Translations under genes and position numbers: made by a program
Assembly: GCA_002451695.1 (NCBI GenBank)
Contig: DKDC01000031.1
Location: 137,673 to 201,672 of the forward strand
From: Prevotellaceae bacterium UBA6858
GTDB lineage: Bacteria; Bacteroidota; Bacteroidia; Bacteroidales; Bacteroidaceae
Reading direction: 5' to 3'
Length of the DNA: 64,000 nucleotides
The notes under the pieces: generated by a model
The model's input: only the letters and a program-made list of their open reading frames with translations
The model's database searches: none
Told to the model about the DNA's origin: nothing
Shown: positions 8,763 through 17,535 of the stretch, in pieces
Layout: each line of letters opens with the position of its first letter
Numbering within the stretch: the stretch's first letter is position 1

Positions 8763-9326
8763 ATGAAAAAAAGCAGACTGGCCGCCATTTTCGCGGCGGC
8801 GCTGGCGCTGTGCGCCTGCGGAGAAAAGAATAAGAATGTGGCAAGCGTCGCCCCCGCAGAACCGGAAACAAAAAGCGGAATGCAGGAAATAATTAAAGAT
8901 GCCGCGCGCAAAACCTGCGACACCCTGGAATGGGGAGGCGCAAAAACGCTTGTGAAAATCAGCCGCACACCCGACAATGACGGACAAACGGTTACTGACG
9001 AGGACAACATCAGGTACGTTGACAATGTTGTAAACCTCAGAATAATCTCAGGCGGAAACGTAATCGTTGACAAAGAAATACGGAAATCAATGTTCCGTGA
9101 CCACATGAGCGCAAAATCCTATGCGAAATACGTACTCGAGTGGATAGTATATAACAAAACGGAAAGCGGCAACTTGGTGTTCTCCGCAAGCGTGGCAAAC
9201 CCTGCGCAGGAAGACGAATTCCTGTCGTTCGCAGTCGCCGTGTCGCCAAGCGGCGGCATAAGCGTCTCAAAAGAGGAAAATCCCGTCATGACTTCTTCCG
9301 AAGACATACATACCGACTACGAATAA
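8763..9326 (+). CDS. Lipoprotein, DUF4738-like
   Basis: A 187-residue predicted lipoprotein. I chose the ATG at 8763 because it begins a clean signal sequence (MKKSRLAAIFAAALALCAC) with a lipobox ending at Cys19; the frame is open further upstream but that part is not signal-like. The mature part (DTLEWGGAKTLVKISR, YVDNVVNLRIISGGNVIVDKEIRKSMF, LVFSASVANPAQEDEFLSFAVAVSPSGGISV) resembles the DUF4738 family of Bacteroidetes, whose function is unknown. It would be anchored in the outer or inner membrane facing the periplasm. It is divergent from the NatA-like gene and monocistronic. Confidence 0.72.
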   Translation: MKKSRLAAIFAAALALCACGEKNKNVASVAPAEPETKSGMQEIIKDAARKTCDTLEWGGAKTLVKISRTPDNDGQTVTDEDNIRYVDNVVNLRIISGGNVIVDKEIRKSMFRDHMSAKSYAKYVLEWIVYNKTESGNLVFSASVANPAQEDEFLSFAVAVSPSGGISVSKEENPVMTSSEDIHTDYE

Positions 9327-9383
9327 GCAATGCCGCAGATGACAAACCCAACAATAATATATAGCAAAACTATATGCTGAAAT

Positions 9384-9488
9384 AAGAAAAACCATGTCCT
9401 ATGTAGGGAAAATTATATCAGACATAATTAAAACTACATCAGACATATTTTTCGACCTTTGCAACGTACTGAAAACCAAAACGATACG
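9384..9488 (+). repeat. Composite intergenic repeat, copy 3 (forward, array only)
   Basis: Only the unit array and tail are present: CATGTCCTATGTAGG (unit 2, centre CCT), ATTATATCAGACATAAT (unit 3, centre CAG), ACTACATCAGAC (unit 4), then CGACCTTTGCAACGT...GAAAACCAAAACGATA. There is no REP hairpin. Just before it (9357-9374) lies a small inverted repeat, TATAGCAAAACTATA. The rest of the gap up to the tRNA shows nothing further. Confidence 0.8.
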
Positions 9489-9672
9489 AAAATATACAAA
9501 ATACGCGGAATTTGTTGAAAACCAGCGGTTTGCCAAAAAATCGGCAAGCCGGGAAAAAAATGTTGCTTTTGGCGCATTCATTACAGGGAGTGCTATCAAT
9601 TAACCGTCATATCTCCCTTATCGCGTAATATAGACCACAACGCATTATAAGGACACTCCCCGCCTTTTGCCT

Positions 9673-9749
9673 TGGTGACCTCGGCGGGACTCAAACCCGC
9701 GACACTCAGAACCGGAATCTGATGCTCTATTCAACTGAGCTACGAGGCC
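9673..9749 (-). tRNA. tRNA-Arg (anticodon CCG)
   Basis: A 77-base cloverleaf with encoded CCA. The acceptor stem pairs GGCCTCG with CGAGGTC (one G-U), the D arm has GCTCAGTTGAATAGAGC, the anticodon stem CAGA/TCTG encloses TTCCGGT with anticodon CCG, and the T arm has GCGGG-TTTGAGT-CCCGC. It reads CGG arginine codons. Confidence 0.95.
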
Positions 9750-9778
9750 GTTGCTGCACGCTTGGCGCAAACACACTG

Positions 9779-9810
9779 CAAAATTAACCACAACGCCTTT
9801 AACCACCAAA
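9779..9810 (-). promoter_or_regulatory. Promoter of tRNA-Arg
   Basis: On the minus strand TTTG (9807-9810) and TAATTTTG (9779-9786) are 20 bases apart, with the tRNA 29 bases downstream. Confidence 0.6.
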
Positions 9811-9853
9811 TTATTTAGCCGCCAAAAGTCCCTTACAATAGGAAGAAAAGCCG

Positions 9854-9861
9854 TAATTTTG
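9854..9861 (+). promoter_or_regulatory. -7 box of mnmA operon
   Basis: TAATTTTG matches TAnnTTTG 29 bases before the mnmA ATG. The -33 region is weak. A GGAG Shine-Dalgarno-like word (9881-9884) precedes the start codon, which is not common in this phylum. Confidence 0.5.
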
Positions 9862-9890
9862 CGATGCAAACGTAAAACAAGGAGTTAGTA

Positions 9891-10994
9891 ATGGCAAAAA
9901 TCGCGGCATTGTTATCCGGCGGAGTTGACAGTTCCGTTTCAGTTTACCTGTTGAAGGAGCAAGGTTTCACCCCCGACCTGTACTATATCAAAATAGCCAG
10001 CGATAATTCCGAGAATTGGGACTGCTCCGAGGAGGAGGACTGGGAAATGGCGAACCTTGTGGCGAGGAAATACGGCTGCAAGCTCGACAAAATAGACCTC
10101 CACCGCGAATATTGGGACAACGTTGTGGGATATTCCGTTGAGAGGCTGCGCAAAGGGCTTACGCCCAACCCGGACGTGATGTGCAACAGGCTGATTAAGT
10201 TCGGGGCTTTCTATGATAAAATAGGACACAACTACGACTTCATCGCCACCGGGCATTACGCCTCAACCGAGAAAGACGAAAACGGCAACGTATGGCTGAC
10301 AACAAGTCCCGACCCTGTGAAAGACCAGACCGACTTTCTCGCGCAGCTCGACAACTTGCAGGTTTCCCACGCCATGTTTCCCATAGGCAAACTGATGAAA
10401 GAGGATGTAAGGCGCATTGCCGCCGAACAGGACATACCCTCCGCCAAAAGGAAAGACAGCCAGGGCATCTGCTTCCTTGGGAAAATAGACTACAACGAAC
10501 TTGTGCGCCGTTACCTTGGCGAAAAGGAAGGGCTTATCATAGACCGCCAGACAGGCAACATTCTCGGGCGGCACAAAGGTTACTGGTTTCACACGATAGG
10601 CCAGCGCAAAGGTTTGGGGCTTGCAGGAGGTCCGTGGTATGTTGTGGGCAAGGACATACGCAGGAACATCGTTTACGTGAGCCGTGGTTTCCAAACCCCG
10701 GACGCTTACGGCAAGGAATTCCGCATTGCCGAGCCGCATTTAATAACCCTCAACCCCTTTGAAAAAGACGGCGAATACGACATATCGTTCAAAATACGCC
10801 ACACGCCAATCGTAATCCCCGCCACACTGCAAAAAAGCGGCGAAGACTACAAGGTGGTCTCCTCCCACTCCGTGCAAGGCATCGCGCCGGGGCAGTTTGC
10901 CGTCATTTACGACAAAGACTTCCACCGCTGCATAGGAAGCGGCGAAATTGCGGGCGACTGCATCTCCGCCAAAAACAGGCAGCAAGCAATATAG
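9891..10994 (+). CDS. mnmA: tRNA-specific 2-thiouridylase
   Basis: A 367-residue MnmA/TrmU that thiolates U34 of tRNA-Lys, -Glu and -Gln. The N-terminal PP-loop ATPase motif is LSGGVDSSV. The two catalytic cysteines are visible: Cys98 in [12 protein letters not shown] and Cys194 in DSQGICFLG. The TGHYA motif and the C-terminal beta-barrel ([20 protein letters not shown]) are complete, and length is normal. It is followed closely by menG and aroE on the same strand, probably one operon. Bacteroidetes genomes can carry more than one mnmA-like gene, so this may not be the only copy. Confidence 0.95.
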   Translation: MAKIAALLSGGVDSSVSVYLLKEQGFTPDLYYIKIASDNSENWDCSEEEDWEMANLVARKYGCKLDKIDLHREYWDNVVGYSVERLRKGLTPNPDVMCNRLIKFGAFYDKIGHNYDFIATGHYASTEKDENGNVWLTTSPDPVKDQTDFLAQLDNLQVSHAMFPIGKLMKEDVRRIAAEQDIPSAKRKDSQGICFLGKIDYNELVRRYLGEKEGLIIDRQTGNILGRHKGYWFHTIGQRKGLGLAGGPWYVVGKDIRRNIVYVSRGFQTPDAYGKEFRIAEPHLITLNPFEKDGEYDISFKIRHTPIVIPATLQKSGEDYKVVSSHSVQGIAPGQFAVIYDKDFHRCIGSGEIAGDCISAKNRQQAI

Positions 10995-10998
10995 AACT

Positions 10999-11736
10999 AT
11001 GTATGACCAGGAAAAAATAAAGCCCTACTCCGCCGAAGGCAAGAAAGGAAGCCAAGTGGCGGAAATGTTTGACAATATAGCCCACTCATACGACTTTCTG
11101 AACCACTCCCTGTCGTTCGGCGTTGACAAGATATGGCGCAGGGCTGCAATCAAGTCGCTGAAACCCTACAAGCCGCAGGACATTCTCGACGTGGCGACAG
11201 GCACGGGCGACTTCGCCATACTTACCGCCCAAATGCTGAAGCCAAGGAAGCTCGTGGGCGTGGACATATCAGAAGGCATGATAGCCGTAGGGCGGAAAAA
11301 GGTCGGGAAAAAGGGACTTTCCTCCACCGTTGCGCTGAAAGCCGACGACTGTATGCGGCTTTCGTTTCCCGACAACAGTTTCGATGCCGTTACCGTGGCT
11401 TATGGCGTGAGGAATTTCGAGAACCTTGACCAAGGGCTTAGGGAGATGCACCGCGTTTTGCGCCCCGGAGGCCGCCTTGTCATAGTGGAGCTTACCGTTC
11501 CAAGCACTTTCCCAATGAAACAACTGTTCACAATATATTCCAAGATAGTCTTCCCCATAATGGGAAAGCTTATATCCCGCGACGACAGCGCATACAAATA
11601 TCTTCCCGCCACGATGAAAGCCTTTCCGCACGGACCGCAGATGAAAGAGATTCTGGAGCGGGCAGGATTTACAAACGCAAAATACAACGATTTCATATTG
11701 GGCATCAACACCCTTTATGAGGCGGAAAAACAATAA
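10999..11736 (+). CDS. menG: Demethylmenaquinone methyltransferase
   Basis: A 245-residue UbiE/MenG-family SAM-dependent methyltransferase. Motifs: VAEMFDNIAHSYDFLNH, the SAM loop LDVATGTGDFAI, VGVDISEGM, and the family signature FDAVTVAYGVRNFENLDQGL with RVLRPGGRLVIVE. In a menaquinone-using bacterium it catalyses the last step of menaquinone synthesis. I place the start at ATG 10999 because MYDQEKIKPY fits the family N-terminus and the upstream extension would overlap mnmA. The gap to mnmA is 4 bases and to aroE 3 bases. Its quinone product is the electron acceptor for the NQR complex encoded 4 kb downstream. Confidence 0.93.
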   Translation: MYDQEKIKPYSAEGKKGSQVAEMFDNIAHSYDFLNHSLSFGVDKIWRRAAIKSLKPYKPQDILDVATGTGDFAILTAQMLKPRKLVGVDISEGMIAVGRKKVGKKGLSSTVALKADDCMRLSFPDNSFDAVTVAYGVRNFENLDQGLREMHRVLRPGGRLVIVELTVPSTFPMKQLFTIYSKIVFPIMGKLISRDDSAYKYLPATMKAFPHGPQMKEILERAGFTNAKYNDFILGINTLYEAEKQ

Positions 11737-11739
11737 GGC

Positions 11740-12483
11740 ATGACAGAACTTTACGGTTTGATAGGGTATCCGCTGGGACACTCCTTTTCGGCAAAATACT
11801 TTGCGGAAAAATTCGCGGCACAAGGCATTGACGCAGCCTACCGCAACTTCGCCATCGAGACAATCGACCTGCTTCCGGGCATATTGGAAAGCAACCCCGC
11901 GCTTCGCGGCTTCAACGTAACCATCCCCTACAAGCAGCAGGTTATGCGCTTTCTTGACGATATAGACGAGACTGCCAAGCGCATAGGAGCCGTAAACGTT
12001 GTATGCGTAAGGCGGAGCGGCAGCGGCGTAAGGCTCACGGGGCATAACGCCGACGTTATCGGCTTCACGGAATCGCTGCGCCCGCTACTGAAACCGCAGC
12101 ACAAAAAAGCTCTGGTGCTTGGCACAGGCGGCGCGTCAAAAGCCGTCATTTACGGATTGCACCAGCTCGGCATAAAGCCGCAATATGTAAGCCGCACAAG
12201 GCGCGGGGACATTCTCGCATACGAGGACATAACTCCCGAAACGCTTGGCGAATACAAACTTATCGTAAACTGCACCCCGCTTGGCATGCACCCGAACGTA
12301 AATAACGCGCCAAACATTCCCTACCCCGCCCTCACCCCGGAGCACCTGCTTTACGATTTGGTTTACAACCCCGAGGAAACGCTTTTCCTGCGAAAAGGGA
12401 GCGAACGCGGCGCAGCCGTAAAAAACGGGCTCGAGATGCTGCACCTGCAAGCCGAGGCCTCGTGGAATTTCTGGAACGAATAA
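11740..12483 (+). CDS. aroE: Shikimate dehydrogenase
   Basis: A 247-residue AroE reducing 3-dehydroshikimate to shikimate with NADPH. The substrate-binding motif GYPLGHSFSAKYF is present, catalytic Lys65 lies in FNVTIPYKQ, and the partner Asp105 in TGHNADVIGF (Ala replaces the usual Thr before it). The nucleotide-binding loop is VLGTGGASKAV, and NGLEMLHLQA closes the protein. It begins 3 bases after menG; chorismate, the end of its pathway, feeds menaquinone synthesis, which fits the pairing. Confidence 0.94.
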   Translation: MTELYGLIGYPLGHSFSAKYFAEKFAAQGIDAAYRNFAIETIDLLPGILESNPALRGFNVTIPYKQQVMRFLDDIDETAKRIGAVNVVCVRRSGSGVRLTGHNADVIGFTESLRPLLKPQHKKALVLGTGGASKAVIYGLHQLGIKPQYVSRTRRGDILAYEDITPETLGEYKLIVNCTPLGMHPNVNNAPNIPYPALTPEHLLYDLVYNPEETLFLRKGSERGAAVKNGLEMLHLQAEASWNFWNE

Positions 12484-12495
12484 TACGGCTTGGGC

Positions 12496-12526
12496 TTTGC
12501 GCTGTTGCGGGAAATTGCTAATATTG
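12496..12526 (+). promoter_or_regulatory. Promoter of the ABM-fold gene
   Basis: TTTG (12496-12499) and TAATATTG (12519-12526, one mismatch to TAnnTTTG) are exactly 19 bases apart. Confidence 0.6.
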
Positions 12527-12554
12527 CAGCACCAAAACTTAAAAACATATTATC

Positions 12555-12833
12555 ATGATCAGAGTAAACTGTTTTGCCAAGATTAACGATGCAGCCCACA
12601 AAGGCGATGTGATTGAAAGCGCGAAGAAGCTCACCGAGGCTTCACTTAAGCACGCAGGGAACATAGCATACGACATTTTCACGAGCGAGACCCGCGAGGA
12701 CGTGGCACTTATTTGCGAAACATGGACGGACGCAGAGGCTTTGAAAGCCCATATGGCGACAGAGGAGTTCAAGCTCTACGTTGGCAACATCGAAAAATAC
12801 GCCACGATGAAAATAGAGCAGTTCGAGTTCTGA
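12555..12833 (+). CDS. ABM-fold (YgiN-like) putative quinol monooxygenase
   Basis: A 92-residue dimeric alpha/beta-barrel-type protein. The pattern IRVNCFAKI, ESAKKLTEASLKHAGNIAYDIFTS, VALICETWTDAEALKAHMATEEF matches the antibiotic biosynthesis monooxygenase (ABM) domain, including the EW-D-xxAL-xxH segment. YgiN-like members act on quinols or in redox stress, but many have no proven activity, so the function is only suggested. It is monocistronic, with its own promoter and terminator. Confidence 0.8.
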   Translation: MIRVNCFAKINDAAHKGDVIESAKKLTEASLKHAGNIAYDIFTSETREDVALICETWTDAEALKAHMATEEFKLYVGNIEKYATMKIEQFEF

Positions 12834-12852
12834 CAAACCGCAAGGAAACAGC

Positions 12853-12890
12853 AAATGCGCGTATGGGGACGCAACCCGCACGCGCATTTT
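12853..12890 (+). terminator. Terminator after the ABM-fold gene
   Basis: AAATGCGCGT pairs with ACGCGCATTT around a 17-base loop, followed by TCC. Confidence 0.55.
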
Positions 12891-12971
12891 CCATACAGCA
12901 GCCACAGAAGCCAATTCCACACGGAAGTGTCCACAAAATGCACACCCGCCAACAAAAACAGCGATTAAAAC

Positions 12972-13002
12972 TTTGCCTGTCAAAATAAAAGCCGTAAATT
13001 TG
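12972..13002 (+). promoter_or_regulatory. Promoter of rpmE2
   Basis: TTTG (12972-12975) and TAAATTTG (12995-13002) with exactly 19 bases between them, a full consensus match. Confidence 0.75.
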
Positions 13003-13046
13003 CACCGCTTTTTAGGCGAATAATAAAATAAAATCAGTATATAGCA

Positions 13047-13304
13047 ATGAAAAAAGGCATTCATCCCGAAGATTACCGTCCTGTGGTATTCAAAGATATG
13101 AGCAATGGCGACATGTTCCTTTCGCGCTCTACCTGCAAAACAAACGACACCATAGAGTTTGAAGGCGAAACCTATCCTTTGGTAAAGCTCGAAATCTCCA
13201 GCACCTCACACCCGTTCTACACCGGCAAGAACAAGCTGGTTGACACCGCAGGTCGTGTTGACAAGTTCATGAGCCGCTACGGCAAGGTGAACAAGGGCAA
13301 ATAA
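13047..13304 (+). CDS. rpmE2: 50S ribosomal protein L31, type B
   Basis: An 85-residue type B L31: [49 protein letters not shown]. It lacks the four-Cys zinc site of the classic form (a single Cys is present), so it is the zinc-independent version. In bacteria with both forms this one is made under zinc shortage; in Bacteroidetes it is often the only L31. It has its own strong promoter and terminator. Confidence 0.95.
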   Translation: MKKGIHPEDYRPVVFKDMSNGDMFLSRSTCKTNDTIEFEGETYPLVKLEISSTSHPFYTGKNKLVDTAGRVDKFMSRYGKVNKGK

Positions 13305-13329
13305 GCAAAAGCCGTTCTGAAGAAATTAA

Positions 13330-13361
13330 AACGAGGGTCCGCCCATGGGCAGCCCCTCGTT
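13330..13361 (+). terminator. Terminator after rpmE2
   Basis: AACGAGGG pairs with CCCTCGTT; inside, GCCC/GGGC forms a second short stem. ATTTGCTTTTTG follows. Confidence 0.65.
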
Positions 13362-13445
13362 ATTTGCTTTTTGAGACAAACGTTTTGCGGCGCACTGCGC
13401 ACTTGCCCATGAGGCAGAGGCAAAGCCGCAAAAACGCCCCTATAA

Positions 13446-13478
13446 CAAAAAACATCACGCTCAAAGGAGCGTGATGTT
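13446..13478 (-). terminator. asnA terminator overlapping the stop codon
   Basis: On the minus strand AACATCACGCTC (13467-13478 complement) pairs perfectly over 12 bp with GAGCGTGATGTT around a CTTT loop, followed by a T-run. The 5' arm encodes the last codons (N-I-T-L) of asnA, and the stop codon lies at the loop/3' arm border. Confidence 0.85.
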
Positions 13479-14498
13479 CATCTTCCGGCATTCCTCGCGC
13501 ATTTCCTCGGGCCAGATGCTTGCCTGTATCTCCCCGATATGCGCCTTTTTCAGATAATACATACACAGGCGCGACTGCCCTATTCCGCCTCCGATGCTCA
13601 GCGGCAGCGAACCCTCCAAAAGCCGCTGGTGGAAATACAACCTTTCCCGGTCTTCCTTGCCGGCCTCCTTCAACTGGTGGAGCAAAGCCTTCTTGTCAAC
13701 GCGCACTCCCATCGAAGACAGTTCCAAAGCCACGTTCAACACGTCATCCCACACCATGATGTCCCCGTTAAGCCCCGGCAGTCCGTTTTCGGCCACGGTG
13801 GAATAGTCGTCATAGTCGGGCGCACGCAAGTCGTGGGGCTTGCCGTCGCCAAGCGGGCAGCCTATTCCTATTATGAACACCGCCCCCTTTTCGCGTGTTA
13901 TCAACTGTTCGCGCTCCTTTGCGGTTTTGCCGGGGAACATTTTGCGCAAATCCTCGGAATGTATGAAGAATATGTCATCCGGCAACTGCGGCTTGATTTG
14001 CGGATAAGCCTCAAACACCATGAACTCGGTGCGCTTCAACGCCGAATATATCTGCTTTACAATATATTTCAAGAAATCGAGCGTACGGTCGTCCTTTGTT
14101 ATCACCCTCTCCCAGTCCCACTGGTCAACATACAGCGAATGCAGGTTGTCAAGTTCCTCGTCGGCGCGTATGGCGTTCATGTCGGTATATATGCCATAGC
14201 CTGGCTTGAAGCCGTATTGCGCCAAGGTGAGCCTTTTCCATTTTGCAAGCGAATGCACCACCTCGGCCTTCATGTCGCCAAGATCCTTGATGGGAAACTT
14301 CACAGCGCGCTCCGTTCCGTTCAGGTCATCGTTAATTCCCGTTCCCGACGGCACGAACAGCGGACCTGTTACACGGTGAAGGTTCAGAGCCGTTGACAGG
14401 TTTTGCTGGAAGAACTCCTTTATCATTTTTATGCCACGCTCGGTTTGCAGTCTGCCAACCTGCGGCTTATAATTCTCTATTTTCAAAATCTTGCTCAT
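13461..14498 (-). CDS. asnA: Aspartate-ammonia ligase
   Basis: A 345-residue AsnA, the ammonia-dependent asparagine synthetase with a class II aminoacyl-tRNA-synthetase fold. Visible motifs: VTGPLFVPSGTGINDDLNGTERAV, VHSLAKWKRLTL, YTDMNAIRADEELDNLHS, VDQWDWE and the C-terminal motif-3-like GGGIGQSRLCM. It is complete and slightly longer than the E. coli enzyme. It is alone on the minus strand; a TAATTTTG -7 box (14518-14525 complement) lies 20 bases before the start. Its 3' end forms part of its own terminator. Confidence 0.96.
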   Translation of the reverse strand: MSKILKIENYKPQVGRLQTERGIKMIKEFFQQNLSTALNLHRVTGPLFVPSGTGINDDLNGTERAVKFPIKDLGDMKAEVVHSLAKWKRLTLAQYGFKPGYGIYTDMNAIRADEELDNLHSLYVDQWDWERVITKDDRTLDFLKYIVKQIYSALKRTEFMVFEAYPQIKPQLPDDIFFIHSEDLRKMFPGKTAKEREQLITREKGAVFIIGIGCPLGDGKPHDLRAPDYDDYSTVAENGLPGLNGDIMVWDDVLNVALELSSMGVRVDKKALLHQLKEAGKEDRERLYFHQRLLEGSLPLSIGGGIGQSRLCMYYLKKAHIGEIQASIWPEEMREECRKMNITLL

Positions 14499-14645
14499 AT
14501 TCCATTCTATTTGCTCGCAAAATTAGCAATAAAATTGCATATTTCGATTTTATAGCTTTATAAAATGAATAAATGTCTATCACGACACCGTTTTTTGCAG
14601 CATACAGTTGTCCCGCCAAATCCCACAATGCAATAACCGCAAACA

Positions 14646-14760
14646 ACATCGGACGCAGGAAAAATTATGTCCTATGTAGGAGAAATTACATCAGACATAG
14701 AAAAAATTACATCAGACCTTTTTTCGCCACCTGCAAGCCCCTGAAAGACAGGCTCTTACA
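14646..14760 (+). repeat. Composite intergenic repeat, copy 4 (forward, array only)
   Basis: Four units at a regular 21-bp step (CATCGGACGCAGG, ATTATGTCCTATGTAGG, ATTACATCAGACATAG, ATTACATCAGACC) followed by TTTTTTCGCCACCTGCAAG...GAAAGACAGGCTCTTACA. There is no REP hairpin. The stretch 14761-14938 between it and the nqr promoter shows no gene. Confidence 0.82.
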
Positions 14761-14938
14761 AAAACAACTTCAAGACAGGCAATTTCTTGGATTTCAGCAG
14801 GTTGCGTTTTCACCCCCAAAACCGCGCCAACGCGCCGTGCCTGTGTTTTTCCCCGACTGCCGCCAACAAGGTTTTCTCATGCGGAGTTTGCGTTTTGAAA
14901 GTTTTTTTTGCCTGTCCCTTTCTTACGCACATTTTTAT

Positions 14939-14970
14939 TTTGTCAAAGTGGCCATTTATTACTATTTTCG
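14939..14970 (+). promoter_or_regulatory. Probable promoter of the nqr operon
   Basis: TTTG (14939-14942) and TATTTTCG (14963-14970, one mismatch) with 20 bases between; nqrA starts 34 bases later. Confidence 0.5.
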
Positions 14971-15004
14971 CAATGTATTGGTATGGACAACATAAATCCT
15001 GTTT

Positions 15005-16354
15005 ATGAATAAGATTATAAAGCTGCACAAAGGTCTGGACATCCCCATTGAGGGTGTTGCGGAAAACCTTGTGTCGGATGTCCGCAAGGACGTTGGCAAG
15101 GTTGCCGTATGTCCGCCCGACTTCATCGGCTTCGTGCCGCGTGTGGTTGTAAAAGAGGGCGATGCCGTCGAGGTTGGCACGCCGCTGTTCGTTGACAAGC
15201 GCAATGAGGCGCAAAAGCTCACATCGCCCGTAAGCGGCAAGGTTGTTTCCGTGGAGCGCGGCGAACGGCGCAAACTGCTTGCCGTGGTGGTGGAGAACGA
15301 CGGCGAATACCGCTCCGCAGCCTTTGAAAAGAGCGAAATCGGCGGCATGGACGCTCAAAAGGTAACAGACATAATGAACACTGCGGGCATCACGCCCTAT
15401 CTGCGCCAGCGTCCGTTCGACATCGTGCCAAACACAGCCCAAGCCCCACGCGACATATTCATTTCGCTGTTCAGCACCATGCCGCTAGCCGCAGACAACA
15501 ACATCGTGCTGAAAGGCAGGGAGGAGTTTTTCAAAGCCGGCGTAAAGGCACTTTCAAAAATAGCTCCCGTAAGCGTGGGCATATCCCCCGAACAGCAGGA
15601 TGCGTTTGGCGAAATAGACGGTGCGGAGGTGAACGTGTTCGAAGGGGCAAACCCCGCAGGAAACGTGGGCGTGCAGATAAACAACACCAAGCCCGTGAAC
15701 AAAGGCGAGGCGGTTTGGACAATAAACCCGGAAAGCGTGGCAATACTCGGCAAGCTGCTCACAACAGGCACGCTCGACTTCACGCGCCGCATAGCCGTCG
15801 CCGGCTCGGAAGTTGCAGCCCCGCAATACTACGACACCATAGCCGGCGGAAGCCTTCAGCCACTCATCGGCGGCAAACTGAAGCACGCCGAACACGTGCG
15901 CATTATCAACGGCAACCCGCTCGTGGGCGTTCCCGTTGCCGCAGACGGCTACCTTGCGGCCTATGCCGGCGAGGTTACTGCCATTCCCGAGGGAGACGAC
16001 AAGAACGAAATCCTCGGCTGGATAGCCCCGCGCACAAACGAGTTCTCGGCAAGCCGCTCCTACCTTTCGTGGCTCATGCCAAGGCGCAAATACAATCCCG
16101 ACGCACGCATAAAGGGCGGGGAACGCCATATTATAATGAGCGGGGAATACGACAGGGTTTTCCCCATGGACATATACGCGGGATATTTGATAAAGGCGAT
16201 TATCGCCAAGGACATCGACCGCATGGAAGAACTCGGCATCTACGAGGTTGCGCCCGAGGACTTCGCCGTGGCGGAATTTGTGGATTCGTCAAAACTCGAA
16301 TTGCAGAAAATAGTGCGCGAGGGACTCGACTTCCTGCGTAAGGAGCTTGCATGA
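15005..16354 (+). CDS. nqrA: Na+-translocating NADH:quinone reductase subunit A
   Basis: A 449-residue NqrA, the cytoplasmic subunit of the sodium pump that takes part in quinone binding. The family start MNKIIKLHKGLDIPIEG, the RnfC-like barrel region (VCPPDFIGFVPRVVVKEGD, VGTPLFVDKRN, SPVSGKVVSVERG) and the C-terminal PMDIYAGYLIKAI are all present. It is the first of six co-directional nqr genes with short gaps, all typical in length, so the complex should be complete: NADH to menaquinone electron flow coupled to Na+ export. Confidence 0.96.
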   Translation: MNKIIKLHKGLDIPIEGVAENLVSDVRKDVGKVAVCPPDFIGFVPRVVVKEGDAVEVGTPLFVDKRNEAQKLTSPVSGKVVSVERGERRKLLAVVVENDGEYRSAAFEKSEIGGMDAQKVTDIMNTAGITPYLRQRPFDIVPNTAQAPRDIFISLFSTMPLAADNNIVLKGREEFFKAGVKALSKIAPVSVGISPEQQDAFGEIDGAEVNVFEGANPAGNVGVQINNTKPVNKGEAVWTINPESVAILGKLLTTGTLDFTRRIAVAGSEVAAPQYYDTIAGGSLQPLIGGKLKHAEHVRIINGNPLVGVPVAADGYLAAYAGEVTAIPEGDDKNEILGWIAPRTNEFSASRSYLSWLMPRRKYNPDARIKGGERHIIMSGEYDRVFPMDIYAGYLIKAIIAKDIDRMEELGIYEVAPEDFAVAEFVDSSKLELQKIVREGLDFLRKELA

Positions 16355-16370
16355 CAAAGAACAGAATGAT

Positions 16371-17522
16371 ATGAGCAAGATAAAGAACTATATTGACAAG
16401 ATAAGGCCGCAGTTTGAGGACGGCGGCAGACTGAAGCCCCTGCGCTCGGTGTTCGAGGGCTTCGAGTCGTTTCTTTTGGTGCCTTCCGCGACATCAAAGT
16501 CGGGCGTTTCGATTCACGACGCCATAGACTCCAAGCGAATAATGTCGTTTGTGGTGATAGCTTTGCTGCCCGCCCTTCTTTTCGGAATGTACAACATAGG
16601 TTTCCAGAACTACAAGGCTGCGGGCGTTGAGGCATCATGGCTAACGATGTTCGCATACGGCCTGCTCGTGATGCTCCCAAAGATTGCGGTTTCATATATC
16701 GTGGGACTTGGGATAGAGTTCGCCGTGGCGCAATGGAAACACGAGGAAATCCAGGAAGGCTACCTTGTAACCGGGCTTATAGTGCCTATGATTTTGCCGG
16801 TAAACTGCCCGCTGTGGATAATGGCCGTTGCTATTGCGTTTGCAGTGGTGTTCGCCAAGGAGATTTTCGGCGGCACGGGAATGAACATATTCAACGTGGC
16901 TCTCGTGGCGCGTGCCTTCATGTTCATATCCTATCCATCGAAGATGTCGGGCGACACGGTTTGGATAGCCAACGACACCGTTCTTGGCCTGGGCAACAAA
17001 CTCCCCGAAGCGTTCACGGCCGCAACACCTCTTGCACAGGCAGGAGCGGGTCAAACGCCCGATGCCCCGCTGCTTGACTCCATTGTCGGATTAATCCCCG
17101 GCAGCGTGGGCGAAACAAGCGTCGTGGCAATTCTTATAGGCGCAGCCCTCTTGCTGGTAACAGGCATCGCGAGCTGGAAAACAATGCTGAGCGTCTTTGT
17201 GGGCGGTGGCATCGCCGCCGCGCTTTACCACGCCGCCGGACTTTCAACAATTTCATGGTACGAGCACCTTGTACTCGGCGGCTTCTGCTTTGGCGCGGTG
17301 TTCATGGCTACCGACCCCGTAACAAGCGCACGCACCGAAGGCGGCAAATACATCTACGGTCTGCTGATAGGCGTCATAGCCGTTACAATCAGGGTGCTGA
17401 ACCCCGGATACCCCGAAGGGATGATGTTTGCAATATTAATGATGAATATGTTCGCCCCGGCAATCGACTACTGCTTTGTGCAAAGCAACGTGCGCCGCCG
17501 TATGCGCAGGGTGAAACCGTAA
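16371..17522 (+). CDS. nqrB: Na+-NQR subunit B
   Basis: A 383-residue polytopic membrane subunit. I use ATG 16371 (MSKIKNYIDKIRPQFEDGG) rather than the in-frame ATG at 16347, which would overlap nqrA and add residues absent from the family. The covalent FMN site is the Thr in PGSVGETS; riboflavin and ubiquinone-site helices follow, with VFMATDPVTSARTEGGKYIYG conserved near the C-terminus. About ten membrane segments are visible. It carries part of the sodium channel of the complex. Confidence 0.95.
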   Translation: MSKIKNYIDKIRPQFEDGGRLKPLRSVFEGFESFLLVPSATSKSGVSIHDAIDSKRIMSFVVIALLPALLFGMYNIGFQNYKAAGVEASWLTMFAYGLLVMLPKIAVSYIVGLGIEFAVAQWKHEEIQEGYLVTGLIVPMILPVNCPLWIMAVAIAFAVVFAKEIFGGTGMNIFNVALVARAFMFISYPSKMSGDTVWIANDTVLGLGNKLPEAFTAATPLAQAGAGQTPDAPLLDSIVGLIPGSVGETSVVAILIGAALLLVTGIASWKTMLSVFVGGGIAAALYHAAGLSTISWYEHLVLGGFCFGAVFMATDPVTSARTEGGKYIYGLLIGVIAVTIRVLNPGYPEGMMFAILMMNMFAPAIDYCFVQSNVRRRMRRVKP

Positions 17523-17535
17523 ACAGACAAGACTT

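Noticed and set aside
9645..9869. A 74-codon frame across the tRNA
   Set aside because: It translates the tRNA-Arg itself (the familiar NRASDSGSECRGFESRRGH artefact).
14787..15008. A small frame upstream of nqrA
   Set aside because: It crosses the predicted nqr promoter, has no start signal and overlaps the nqrA start.
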